Positions 23,701 to 35,877 of a DNA stretch of 64,000 bases are shown piece by piece (within the stretch, counting starts at the first letter, position 1; each line of letters begins with the position of its first letter). Origin of the DNA: Augochlora pura (taxonomy: Eukaryota; Arthropoda; Insecta; Hymenoptera; Halictidae); contig NC_135781.1 of the NCBI RefSeq assembly GCF_028453695.1, positions 17,235,640 through 17,299,639 of the forward strand, read 5' to 3'. The notes beneath the pieces are model-generated. The model saw nothing but the letters and a program-made list of their open reading frames with translations. It ran no database searches and was not told where the DNA came from. Both the position numbers and the translations under genes were made by a program.

Positions 23701-26700
23701 ATAACGCCAATACATCTTGCACCGCGTCCCGCCTCTATCTCAGTAATCTCTTTTCGTTTCCTGATTCGTAAGAAAAAGGGGAAACGAACAGAATCACTAA
23801 AAAAAAAGACAAACTCTATAGACAGTTAATTGAACATTTCGGTCACAATGTGATATCATTTTTGTAATTTCTATTAAGTATTAACACGTCTGCACGATTG
23901 CAAAGAGGCCGACCTCGAAATTACTGATAAATAAAATTACTACTTACGGAGTACTGTTGTGCTTCTAATTTGACTAATTGTTGATACGTCTACTAGGCAT
24001 GTATGTACTTGAACTGTGCAAATTTTCACTGCGATGGTGTTATTGTTTATTGGCTCGTATGTCGTTTAATATTTTTATTTCCGTTTTGAATTTGAATATA
24101 TATTTCGAGTTTCATTGGTGGCATTATGTCGAGTAAAACAATCTTACCTAGATTTTTACAATTATTGACGCCATTGCATTTCGTAGGAGTTTCATTCACA
24201 CGTTATCCTCGAATTAGAGAAAAGGGAGACGTGATCGATGCACGCTCGTTGATCGAAACGGCAAGATCGTTTTAAAAGATCTCGAAGTAGCATCTGATTT
24301 ATCGGTGAGATTTAGCTTACGTGGAAATTGCTTGATAAAAGGTAACTAATAGCACCTTCGCGACAGTTTCCCGATAATTATGGTCACAGACGCGAGGAAA
24401 GCTTTAACGTTCGTTAACGCCGAAGACCGGGTGTAATGATTTTTCGTAGGAAAAAGTAATGACTGTTCGTTCCTTGATGGTCTGCGCAAAAATAGTGATG
24501 CTCACTGATCCGATCAAGATCACGATATATTAATGGCCATTATATTTATACTATCCAATATTCAATCTTACGCACTATTTATAGAATTTATTGAATAACG
24601 TATCATATTTTCAATCAGTTATTAGATCAAGTCTTAAACATTAGAATACTTTCTGCAACTAAAAATTTTGAAGATTTTGCAAAATAAACTAATCTTTTTG
24701 CTTTTCCTTTCAATTTACCGTCGCATAAACCGCAAGGTCATTAACAGTTCTGTGGTTTTATGTTTACTGCCAAATTTTGTTAACCAAATACATGTATTAT
24801 TTAGATAAAAAAAAGTAGTTCTTCCATATCTAATATTATTTGAATTTTTATTTGCTACGCTTTATCCGTGCTTGTGAGGAATTATCGTAAAATTCTGCAA
24901 AATACTGCGAGTAGATCCACACAAGATTGAACGAACACTAAGAACAATTTACTGTTTCAGTAAAGGAGCAGCCGTCGAGAATAAAGCCGCAATGCAACAA
25001 TTACAGTCACTTTAATCTGTAATGTTTATCCAGTCCTACTTCGTGAACGTGCATCGGATGATAAGCAACCACTAAACGCTACACGGTTTAGACATTAAAT
25101 ACTGCAAGTGTTCCGTCCCGAAGGAACAATCGCCTGGAGTTTCTACCGATGGGGTTTATGACACGGACGCGAGGAAGGTTATTTTTTAGAAGAAGACCCT
25201 TTTTACATGTGGCGTCCAGAAACATGCTAATTTCATTTCCGTCTTCCCCAATAACCATTACGTGTCATAAAGTTAAGATTTCTAAGAGAACTTCCTAATA
25301 GCATTTTTGAAGCCCACAGCTGGGACGTGCCGTAAACCGGGTAATCCGATGGGTCACACTACTCGAGTATGCGACGGTACTATAACGTCATAAATTACAT
25401 ACATACAAACATCTTCGCACGCGACAAGAGGGTGTCACCAAGTCAACGGAGGCACTGATTGGTACTATGCAGCAGTAGGTAAAACCCTATCAGTGCCCTT
25501 CTTACATACCGAATTGCAAGTTCTCGCGGAACCCCAAAAAAGGCAGAAACGCCCCTGCTAGAAACGCATCACGCGTCCTCCAACGTTTCAATCCGGGCCT
25601 TACAACCCCGGAAGGGTGGAGAAACTACCCACGCGTCGATACCGTAGTGCTCGCAACGCAATTCAGCAAGTTATTTAATGGTTTCTGAAAATCTATGATT
25701 CACCACTAAAGATTCCCTATTTTGGAAGATTTATTTAACACTAGAATTACCAAACTAGTCAAAATGATTGGTTTCTAATATTTTAGACGTTTTTGTGCTA
25801 TCTTTTATGTACTTCATATTTACGTGTCTATTTTCTTTCAGCTTAAAAGTGGAAAACGATAAATAACAGGTTACAATTACTGTATTGCACGAAGGAGGAA
25901 TGATGAATGTCGACATTGTTATCACTACAGTATACGGAAGAAAAGGTAGAGGTAAAACAAAGTATTAAAATTATTTTTATCGAAGGTAGACGCGTGGAAC
26001 GAAATTGCAATAACCGAATGTATGACGAACATTATTAATCATTATTAATCATTTTCAGCTTCAAAAAATGCATTGAAGCAAAAGGAGCAAATCTCGAACA
26101 CATAATTTAAATTCTTTCCGTGATCTATATGTTTGTTAAACTGGTAAAGTATGTAGAATATTAAATTGAAATGTCTTTATTTCCAATGCAGTTGAATATA
26201 AAGATACAGGCATAGAAACAGAAGTTTCCTCACCCCTGTAGACTCATTATAAAGCTAGAACATTGCTTGACGGGAATTCGAAAAAGGAAGCCGAAAAGTT
26301 CGTTAATAATTGCGTTAATTATAGATATGATAATTCGATATCGGGAATCTGGAGTGTTAGTTCGGCCACGTAGCATAACGAAATGAAAACACTTGGTATT
26401 CCGTGCTTGGAATGGCGGCGATTTGTCGCAGAATAGTTTCAACGACTGAGCGCGGCCCTCAATTTTCCAGAAAGGCTCATACGATTCTCACGTCCGCGTC
26501 TCGATACTGTGTCCACGGATAGGCAAAGTTCCCATTGTGACCGCGACTCGTTCGCTGTTGCGAATTCACCAGGCTACGTTTCAAGAACGCTCCATGTCAC
26601 TATGATTGCGAAAAGCTTGCTAGGGAGTGCCACCGTTGTGCTTTTCATGAGAGATTAGACAACGGAAGGGCGCGAAACGTTCCAACTCGCGCGGCAACTT

Positions 26701-28189
26701 GCGCCACCTTATACCTAATGCAAAGACTTTGTACTCTCAAATTCACGTCGACCACCTATTTTAATTTGCTACGATTAATGTACGCGCTCGATGAACTTCA
26801 CTAGAAATAGTGGATGAAGATAGTCGTTCGGAAAAGAACAGACTTTTAACCCCTTGGATTATAACAACGTGTCAAACTCGTGGCCTAAATATATGTGTTA
26901 TTCGTTTCTTCTATATTGAAGCAAATATTAGTTTCATCTAAATTAGTGACTGGTGTGTATTGTGTAATAAAAATGAGAAGGTCGAATTCTATTTAATATA
27001 CGTGGACGTTAACCTGCTAATAAGTCTGCTAGTAACTATAATACTTCCGTTGCATTTCATCTCGGAAAATAATACTGGTTTCGGAACAATAAAATGTGAA
27101 TAGTATTTTACTTCGCAAAAACGTAGTATGTTCCACATGTATTCCCAAAGGTCGATACTATTTACTGAGTTTTCAATGCAATTCATGTAATTCCAATACA
27201 TGCGTTATGGAAAAGTATTGCATCCGTAATATACATATATCGATATCGTTAAAGTGTATTAAAACATCTATTTTATTGTGCTCTGCAAATCGACAAAGCC
27301 GTAAACACCTGGACATCCTCAATTCAGTTATAATTTAACAGGATTTTTTCAAATATATTTCCATGGATTAACATCGAATAGAAAATTATTTTCCTACATC
27401 TTCTTGCAAACGATACATAAACTATACAATTTGATCGTGTTTATCGGCGTTTTAGTAAAAACGAAACAAATGCGTGAACAGTCGTTAAATTACTATTAGT
27501 CATATTTGATATTTCTGTTTGCAAATGAAATTGTGATTGTTTACATTGTTATACTATTTATAAATGTGGTGGTAAACGCATGAGCGTTTTCTAGCAGATT
27601 GTGTCACTATTTGAAGAGATCACGTATTTTTATAACTCTATTACTAGGAAAAACATGGAATCTAAAAATTTATACAACAAATAGACGGTGTTATAAAAAT
27701 AATGGCACATCGATGTTTCGAGAAGGAAATAAACATTGAAATTTCACGGGCAAATGAAAAGTAAACTCTTCTGTATTGCAATATGTCGAAAAACGCAAAA
27801 ACGTTTTACCTTAAACGGCAGTATCTGAAACACAATATCGGAGAAATTAAAAATAGTATAAAATTTGATGGAACGTCCGTCCAGAGTTACGTGAACTCTG
27901 AATGAGTTTTATCGTGAGTTCTATGAATTTATCATTAAGCAATCCTCTCTCACTATTGAAGAATATCCATAAAAAATTCTTTGCTATTCTTCGACATCTT
28001 ACAGAATCTTCAGCATATTCATGTCTTATTTGTCTAAATATTATCTGCGTTCGCAAAAAACCATATTTTCTTTTAACATAATCATAACAAAACAACATGT
28101 GTTGCAGAACAAATACCTTGCTCCCTTTTTATAATAGACTCAACGACTACGAAACCGAGCTCTCCGTAAACGTCCAAACCACAATCCTA
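23701..28189. other. AT-rich noncoding stretch
   Basis: No gene recognised. 25316-25660 is GC-richer and compositionally distinct, with a 9-bp perfect stem, GGCACTGAT (25451-25459) and ATCAGTGCC (25489-25497). It may be a fragment of an unknown repeat. The remaining small open frames lack domains. Confidence 0.5.
25451..25497. repeat. Perfect 9-bp inverted repeat (hairpin) in a GC-rich segment
   Basis: The arms GGCACTGAT and ATCAGTGCC are separated by 29 bp. The segment around it (25316-25660) contrasts in composition with its AT-rich flanks. Confidence 0.6.
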
Positions 28190-29032
28190 AAATCAATAGC
28201 TATAACAAACAGGACGCGAACCCGGATGAATTAACAATCCTATTTCGAGAATTAAAGGAAAAATTCATCAACTACTTCCACATGTATACAGACGGCTCTA
28301 AAATATAAAACGGCACTAATTACGCCATCGTATTAAAATAATCAATACCCACAGTCTAGCTTCACCAAGAAACATCTATTTTCTACTGTGAACTCCAAGC
28401 ACTCATATGCTATCGACGAGAGTACCAATGAACACGACAAACAGTTTGGCATTCTCTGCGATTTCAAATCAATGGACTTCTGATGTAGTCACTTAAGAAT
28501 GCTAGAAAGCCTACGAAAAATATATAGATATGAACGAAAAAGCCGACAGAGCAGTTAGAGGGGCAATCAATTCATCAAACACAAGTCGTAGTATTGACTT
28601 ATCTTTAGATATACAGCTCACTCATCTTAAGAAAAGAATTAAAGATACCTGGAATAACGAATAGGAAGTCTTAGCCAAGCCTCGACTGCTACTAACATAA
28701 AACATGTTTTTCACGGACAACCACTTAGACTTCTTATCTAGTCATGACCAAGTAAAGAATAAAAATAGTATATGTAAAGAATAATATAAATAGTATATAT
28801 GAAGAATTAAAAGGACACGTAAAACTTACGCATCAGTAGCTATTTAACAGAGAGGAACCTTCAACATGCGACTTCTGCCAAACCACACTAACTGCGGACC
28901 ATATTATTTCCCACTGGCACAAATATTCGTCAATCAAACAACAATATAACTTGGCACCAACCCTGAAGGACAAAATAAGGGATGCATTTTCTACATAGAA
29001 TCTACTACAATACTTGAAACATACGGAAATAA
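28190..29032 (+). pseudogene. Non-LTR retrotransposon C-terminal RNase H plus zinc-knuckle remnant
   Basis: Translating the plus strand with frame changes gives the C-terminal part of an I/Jockey-type ORF2. NYFHMYTDGSKI carries the first RNase H Asp (GAC, 28291-28293). FYCELQAL carries the Glu (28390-28392). NEKADRAVRGA carries the late catalytic Asp (28545-28547) but lies in a different frame from the first two. A cysteine motif follows, CDFCQTTLTADHIISHWHKY (from 28867), then NLLQYLKHTEI-like tail sequence ending about 29030. At least three stops interrupt the first frame (after SKI, after VLK, after PTV), and the last Cys of the zinc knuckle is Trp. No reverse transcriptase was seen upstream, so this is a 5'-truncated, long-dead copy. 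A 25-bp AGTAAAGAATAA...ATAGTATAT duplication interrupts it near 28750-28800. Confidence 0.85.
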
Positions 29033-29033
29033 G

Positions 29034-29307
29034 GGGTTCTTGAAGTCATTTGAAGTAACTTTTTCCTTAGCGAAAATGGAATCTGCGGCTTACGAGTTAT
29101 TAATGGAACACACTGAACAATCAGCGAACGAGTGCGTCTAGCGCCCCATTGCCGTATCCAATGCGGTATCGTATCCGCTATCCAGTCGCTATACGCACAC
29201 TGATCTCGTCTCTAATTGGCCACTGTTTTTCGTTAATATCTCGTTAACAAAGCCACGGATTTTATTTTCGCTGAGGAAAAAGTTCCTCAATATGACTTCA
29301 GTAACCC
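29034..29307. mobile_element. Foldback/MITE-like element with about 75-bp inverted arms
   Basis: The left arm starts GGGTTCTTGAAGTCAT and contains AACTTTTTCCTTAGCGAAAA. The right arm, read in reverse, starts GGGTTACTGAAGTCAT and contains AACTTTTTCCTCAGCGAAAA. Pairing continues through TCTGCGGCTT/TCCGTGGCTT to ACGAGTTATTAA/ACGAGATATTAA. The centre (about 29110-29230) is CpG-richer and unpaired. There is no coding capacity. It abuts the end of the dead RNase H fragment. No clear target duplication was found. Confidence 0.85.
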
Positions 29308-32300
29308 GACATTTCCCTCAAGTTCCACCAGTTCCACCAAATAGGAACCGAACACATGTTTTTTTCTTTTTACTTCGTTGCTTAAAGTCGCATCAACTAC
29401 TGATAAGGTTATTAGTAACTGTAACTAACTAGTTAAATAGTTTAACTAGAAAAAGAACGTCGTGAAAAGAACGATGAACGTTGATAAGGTAACAGCGGGA
29501 CCACGTATTCGTAGTCAAGTGAATTATAGCTTTTAAAGGGAAACACGATGAAACACGGCCTTTCACGCTATAAATAATATGGGCAGGTATCGGAGTTCCT
29601 CATCAGGAGCAGCACTTTCGCGTGCCGCCGAGCAACCCACAATAGCCAACATGCGTTAATTACAGAGCTACGAGCTGCCGTGCTCCTGCGCGGAGCGCCA
29701 AGTGCAACAATGTCGATCTCCGAAGAACCTTTGAATTTCGTCGAAAAATCTGTCGCCTCTAACGAGCGAGCCGCGCGTTTCAATAAACTTCCAATAATCG
29801 ACGATCACGTCCCGCAGAGAGCGGGAGAAAGGAGAGCGACAACAGCGCGCGTGTAAATCAGAAAGGCGCGTCCCGAATTCGGCGCTCGAGCGATGATTTG
29901 TACGAACGCGAACGGCGAATGTTGCCGAAACGACTGTCAGCTACGGAATGTACATCAATTTGCCCCGCTTTGTTCGCTGCCCCATCGGCTGTCTACTTCG
30001 AATCGCGTGCAAACGATTAACGAACGAACCTAATGAAGAGTGGACACTTCCCGAGTGCCAGAGGAATTCGTGGCCCTTCAATAATTGCTAGAACGGCGGT
30101 CATAAAAATTCCCAACGAAACGAGAATAATATATTTATTGAACCAATCGTTGTAAACTTAAGATTTATCGCTCCGAAATTTGGCGTGCTCGATGCACTGT
30201 GAGTTATGAACTGCTGTCGCTATAATTCATAGTTTCGTCATGTATTATGATGCTCCGTACGTACATCGGTTTAAATCTAGTAAAATAGAAGAGATTCAAA
30301 TAATGGCATGTTTAACGTTCAGGGACACTTGAGAAATTCAAACGTACAAATACTTCTTTCAACAGAATTATATCTTTAGAAATATATATTTTACTAAGCA
30401 AATATTAGGATTATATTTCCAATCGAGAAAAGCAATAATGGGAAATATATTTCAGACTATCGATGACAGTTTTTGCCGAGTTGCCATGTATGTAAAACGT
30501 GCTTATATCCGTTCATATGTACGGAAGCTATAAAACCACAGATTCGATTGCATTGTATGGACAAACATATAGAAATGATTTGCACGAGTTAATTATATCA
30601 TGCCATGTAAGATTATTCCATTACAAAATTGCATTAAATCTGTTCTACTTTCGCCGTAATAAACTCTGCAGATCTTACTATTTCCAAGTAATATGTAATT
30701 ATCGAATTATGTATATGATTATTAAATGCTCAAACTATTGAATTATTTAATCATTGAATTAATGAACTACTTAATTATTGAATTGTTTAATTATTTAATT
30801 ATGTATCGACTAATTCTGCGAGAAAAAATAAACGTACAAGTAAACAAGATTGAGAAGTAAATTGCAACGAGACGGCGTGAAAGAATTAGATTGCCGGGGC
30901 CGAGATTGGAATCCGGATATCTCGTCTCGCTGAGGATCGTGAAAATAAGTTTCATCGGCCGAGCATTCCGTCCAACTTTAATATTCGCGAAGTGTCCGTC
31001 GGCCGTGATAAGTTTCAGAAAAGTGTCGATTAAACTTATTCCATTAACCGGGCGAATCCTGTGAGTATCGCGACCTAATCGACAATATTCGTTACCGACC
31101 GCGCATGAATTGCGAGCGCTCGATGGGAATACACGTTTTCGTCGAGCCGCGTAACCGCGCGCGCCATCGCGTCCGTGTTAATAGGGATTCGACAAGTACG
31201 GAGCCGCGGTGAATGTAAACTAGCCGGGTTAGCCGCAGACGTTTGTAAACCGTGCAAATCATCGGCAAAGAAGGACGCCACGAAAGTTCTTCTTGGCAAA
31301 AAGGGCGATGGAAAGTAACGGCCCTCCACCAGTAACGATATGGGGACGAGTACAAACACGTCGAATATTCGGGAAAACGACGATAGATTTCGACCAATCC
31401 GCCAAACGGGATATATCTGTGGGTGCGAAAGTTCAGTCGAGCCGCGCTCGCTGAAATAAAAAGACCTGGACACCTCGGGGCTTTTTCTACGATTCCATTT
31501 CGAAAATTATTATTTACACAGTTCTCTTTGCTCAACTGTATAAACTCGCCGAGTCCCGTTAATGGCCTCAGATAATCCATTTAGCTAAGAAACGCCCGAG
31601 AAAAAACACCCTCACGGCTAAAGGAGGCAATCCTCGAATCAGCTTAGCTGAATGAACCGATTGTCTGACGATGACACAGTTCATCCACTTTCTCTAGTGA
31701 TTTCGTCTTTCTCGTTATCTTACTGCAGTTACGGGGAGCAAACAATAGAATCGATTAATTTCGCGATATTCAAAATTGCGTTATACGTGCACAATATTTA
31801 GTGCGATATACGTAATTTAAAATGATGTACTTTAAAACTAGGTATTCGTAAAAATGATTTTCCATGTAGAAATAAATTATTCGATAAACAATTCCTTCGA
31901 AAAAGTACTACTTTGTTACGAATAACTGCGCGATTAACTGTACGAAAAACCGGCAACTTTGTTTTCACGCATAATTGTTTGAAAACACACACACACATAT
32001 ACCATTTCTTGAGTAAACTGTGTGTGTGCGTACGAATTTACTCATTTACCAATTTATTCATTCTATTAAATAGTGCTAGTAGCTTTATATTATCGAAGGA
32101 AGTGTATCGGTGGATCGGCTATTATTTCAGTTTTCCGTGTGTTCGCGACCGCGGTGCTCTTGGCGAGTTATCCTGCCATTAAACACACTGGCCACGTTAC
32201 GAAACGAGCCGTTGTCTCTGCCATTTAGAACCGAAAGAAAGGCAATTGTGCCCCGAAACGCAACGTTCTCTTTTCGTAGTTCAGTCTCGTTCGCGTGATA

Positions 32301-33637
32301 TCCCCGCGGCATAAAGTGTTTTTTATCAGCAGTTTAACGGTCCGCAGCACTGGACAATGTTCCGTCCATTCATCCAGAAAAAAATACCTGTCCCATCGAT
32401 CGTAGGATCAGGAACGATATCCTGTTCTGTCGATAGCAGCGACGCCTTGTAAAACGACGCAACGGAGCTGGCATCTATTGATCAAATGATCACAATAGGA
32501 TCACAATGGGAACATGAACGTCGCGGATGCAATGCGTTGCACCGGCTCGACTTTCCTGTGTGTAAATGCTGGCTGGCGAAGCCCCTAAAGGTGAGTCCCC
32601 CCATGCTGTGCCCGCGTGTTCATGTAAACGTGGACATATCGGAAGGGTTCCGATGAAACCGAGCCCACACGCGCATCCACTAAAAAGCTGACCATTCTCG
32701 CGGCACGACTGCGGATCAATATACCAGACGTCGATGCGAGATGACCACAAATCGATACCTCCCTGTCACGAAGCGACATGTTTCGACCGTTGCACGACTC
32801 GTTCCCAGTAACCCCCCTGATGTCGATTAGCTCTTTATCCGTTCCCCGCGTGTACCTGTTTCGATGCGCGCGGATATATTATACGTATGATATGTTTTTA
32901 TTCCTTTACATGTGTGTAAGAAAAGAAACTGCGTTGAATTACGGTGTAAGAATGAAAGATGGATCGGCTACAGTTACTCCATCACAATATTTTTTGACAC
33001 TGAAAGGTTTACTGAGGTGGTTATGAAAAATCGGTAATCATCGATACATTACTGTTGTAATCATCGTTACATTGCACTCTATTTGTGTAAGTATGGTATT
33101 ACTACGGTACTGTTATCAGAGTGGGGACCGGAAAAAGAAAAAAATAGTAGTGTTTTAGTTTTTATGCAATCCTTTCTCTACACTCGCACGTATTGCTGTT
33201 GTATGCCGATCGTCCGATGCTTACCCTATTTCACTGAATCTCAACGTAACCTACGGTCGATTTCTGTCACCGTCTTTAGCCAAATAATGTGTTGTTATTG
33301 GTGGGGAGACCCATGAGGAGATAAGGAAGGGACACCGTTGCCTTTGGGAATGGGGACTAGAGCCCGGCGACCGGTGTTTGCCCTGAAAATGGCTACTCGC
33401 ACGGACAAGTAGTTGAACGGCGCTGCTGTAGGAGGTATGTACTGCACAGGCGTACGCGAAAGGAACTATCACCGATTGTAAAAATGATTCACATTGCACC
33501 TGGCAGTCTATATCAGAGGTAAATCTTTAAAATAAAAAAAGTAAGGATAGAATCGGTCCATCTCTCCTTCTTACAATGTGGTTTTTATACTAACCTGGGT
33601 TCACTGTAAGGTAGTAAAAATGCCGAAAATAACAAAT
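29308..33637. other. Noncoding stretch with several GC-elevated islands
   Basis: 29580-30070, 30880-31600, 32100-32800 and 33290-33460 are GC-richer islands with overlapping domainless frames (up to 162 codons, 31092-31580 minus). 30735-30805 is built from repeated GAATTATTTAATT-like strings. 31985-32030 has (AC)n followed by (TG)n about 25 bp later, a potential hairpin. No gene was identified. Confidence 0.5.
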
Positions 33638-33745
33638 ATTTTGTATACATATATATTATATACATACATATATTTTATATACATATGTAATATATTTTTA
33701 TATTTATTATATATTTAAATGTATATAATATATATCTTATAAAAT
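33638..33745. repeat. (TA/TATAT/ACATA)-rich low-complexity tract
   Basis: About 110 bp composed almost only of TATA, ATACAT and TTTATAT units. This is an AT microsatellite-like tract. Confidence 0.88.
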
Positions 33746-34404
33746 AGAAAACGCTGTACAATTCCATACAATTTAAGTTAATACATTAATTGAATTATAT
33801 TATATAATATTTACGTATTTATCAAATTCTACAGACTTAAAAAAATTATTCGATTTGAAACACTATTATTACGAAGCATTAATGTCGCGGAAGTGAAATT
33901 ATTTGATTCGCGGCGTTCTTCCTTGCAGTCACACTATCTTGGTGACGTGCTGATAACTACAACAGTTGTGCATGATCGTGATTAAGACATATTTCGGAAT
34001 TTTTATTGTGTAATTGTTGAGACCTCTTTTATCAACATCATGTTTATATTTCATTCAGTGTAATCACTGAATAAGGAAAATAATAAGACTTTCGCATGTT
34101 AGTAAGCACTGGATGGCCATTGTTAGAAGGAGAAACAGAATGTATGTCTCCTAACAAGTTAGTCAACAAAAATATTACTAAGTAATTTTCAGCAGAACTA
34201 CCACGGATATTAATAATATTACAACGTAATCCCGCAGCGATTGTTAACATTTTGGTGCATCATTAAATTTTCAGGTATACGTTCAACATACGAAGATCTT
34301 GAGTAAAAGCATTAGTTGGAGAAGTATTTTTTACAGTATAATATTCCGTTGAGATAATTCAAAAATTGTTTAAATTTTTGTACTTCACTTGCATTCCTAC
34401 ATAA
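33746..34404. other. AT-rich noncoding stretch
   Basis: No gene or element recognised between the AT tract and the unidentified reading frame that starts near 34405. Confidence 0.5.
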
Positions 34405-34431
34405 AACTTCAAACTCTCTCGGGAAAATTCA

Positions 34432-34629
34432 GAGGTGGAACCGATACACCAAAAGGCTGTCCTAGAGTACGAGGATCTGAACAACTTTGGCCCGAATTCT
34501 CTGTTCGTGATACAGACTGAATTATGGCAGCATTATACACTTCCAGACAATTTAGCCGGTGCCCTGTCATGTTTGCTCGAAAAGTGTCATCACATAGACC
34601 AAACGTTTGACGATATTTCGATTATTTAG
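34432..34629 (+). CDS. Unidentified reading frame, possible terminal exon or pseudogene remnant
   Basis: An open frame (stop-to-stop 34405-34629, TAG stop) with unusually protein-like composition for this window. It contains LEYEDLNNFGPNSLFVIQ, ELWQHYTLPDNLAGAL and LLEKCHHIDQTFDDI, i.e. mixed acidic, hydrophobic and aromatic residues rather than the Arg/Ser/Ile-rich output of noncoding DNA here. There is no ATG at its start. An AG (ATTCAG at 34428-34432) could act as a weak acceptor, although the tract before it is not strongly pyrimidine-rich. A polyadenylation signal, AATAAA, follows 11 bp after the stop (34641-34646). I do not recognise the family. It could be a last exon, a retrocopy fragment, or chance. 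Confidence 0.25.
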   Translation, partial: EVEPIHQKAVLEYEDLNNFGPNSLFVIQTELWQHYTLPDNLAGALSCLLEKCHHIDQTFDDISII

Positions 34630-34640
34630 CAGACTTCGCC

Positions 34641-34646
34641 AATAAA
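34641..34646 (+). promoter_or_regulatory. Possible polyadenylation signal AATAAA
   Basis: A canonical hexamer just after the stop of the unidentified frame. Its meaning depends entirely on that frame being real. Confidence 0.2.
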
Positions 34647-34649
34647 ACA

Positions 34650-35680
34650 ATGTACACCAACAGATTTTTTTAATCTGGAAAGGGAAATTTCGTAACGAAC
34701 GACGCGTAAACGTCACAATCACAAGCGAGTGCTCTGCTCAACAGCAGCTGCTGGTTGTCACTGTTATCATTAATTGGCTTTGCGATTTGAGCACGATCGA
34801 CGGACTCGGCAGTAAAAATTGATCAAAAATTTTCTCGGTAGTCGACCGCGCAACACTGAACTCGTTAGGCAGCGAAGGAATGCCAGGAAATCTCGGTCGA
34901 CAAGTTTGCTCCTCGACTGTCCAACTTCAGCCGACGAACTTAAAGCTAGTTTGTAGGTCGGCAGGTAAGAAGTAGCGCCGTAATTAGAATAATAATTAGT
35001 TTCGCGATATTTGGCCTGGATTTGTCGGGGCAACACGGCTCTGACGGCGTCGTTCTGTGGAATCGAACCCGTTACAAGGAGATAAGATTACACAACCGTG
35101 ACATTCCGGTGCGGGATCCGCCGATAATTACGTTTGACGTGAACTCGAGCGAAAGCTGATCGTTTCAGCCTACCTAGAACGCTACGCACCCGACAGACGC
35201 CGTATCTCGAATCTTTTCCTGGCTGTGTTTCTGTTCCTATGCGTTCCTACGCCCGTTGCTCGATAAGTACTTACTAGTGTTAGGCATTTGTCAAGATCTG
35301 TTCCGTTCGTGTTAGGCTTAGCGCGTGTGCATGCCGGTCCGGAGTGGGTATTAACGTGAGTATCAGGCAAGCACGTACGTAATTATACCTCCGCTGCTCG
35401 CTTCGGTTAGACTCGTTTCAAGAACGACCGCGGTTATCTACCTGTGATTCCTGACACCTTCGCCTCTGTTCCAAAAGTATAGCCATCGTGAGACCGGAGT
35501 CACACGAACGTATCAAGCAATGCGCGTTCTCATTACGGTCACATGAGCTACGTTGTTTACCGCATTCGTGACTTTTGCACATCGGTGGATGTTCTACGAC
35601 AAATAGAATGGGTGGATTGTTCTCATTCTTTGGTCATAGATTTTTGTTATTACGAAAGAAGATGTAGTGGAGAAAATCTG
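34650..35680. other. Noncoding stretch, GC-elevated
   Basis: 34690-35500 is GC-richer, with domainless frames on both strands. No gene recognised. Confidence 0.5.
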
Positions 35681-35877
35681 TATGAAGACACTAATATTTC
35701 TTAGTAAAAGAAGCTAACTACATATTCTGATAGTAAGATTAAAACAACTTAACAAACAAAAGAATTTCGTTACTTTTTTCTTTGTTAAGTTGCTCTTTTA
35801 TTTCTTATTATTCCCTCATATATTTAATTAACTTTTAATTTTATTATCAAACTATTTAGCTTCTTTTACACCTGTTT
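35681..35877. mobile_element. Foldback/MITE-like element, copy 2 (related to 11857-12097)
   Basis: It shares with the first copy the left-end phrase GACACTAATATT(T)CTTAGTAAAAG, the inner CAACTTAACAAACAAA and the overall hairpin design. The right arm (TTTGTTAAGTTG..., TTATTATCAAACTATTTAGC, TTCTTTTACAC) pairs with the left arm. The extreme right end has diverged: the TACTAAAGAATATT and TCCCCAT of copy 1 are not preserved. It is noncoding. Two copies 24 kb apart show this is a dispersed family. Confidence 0.78.
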
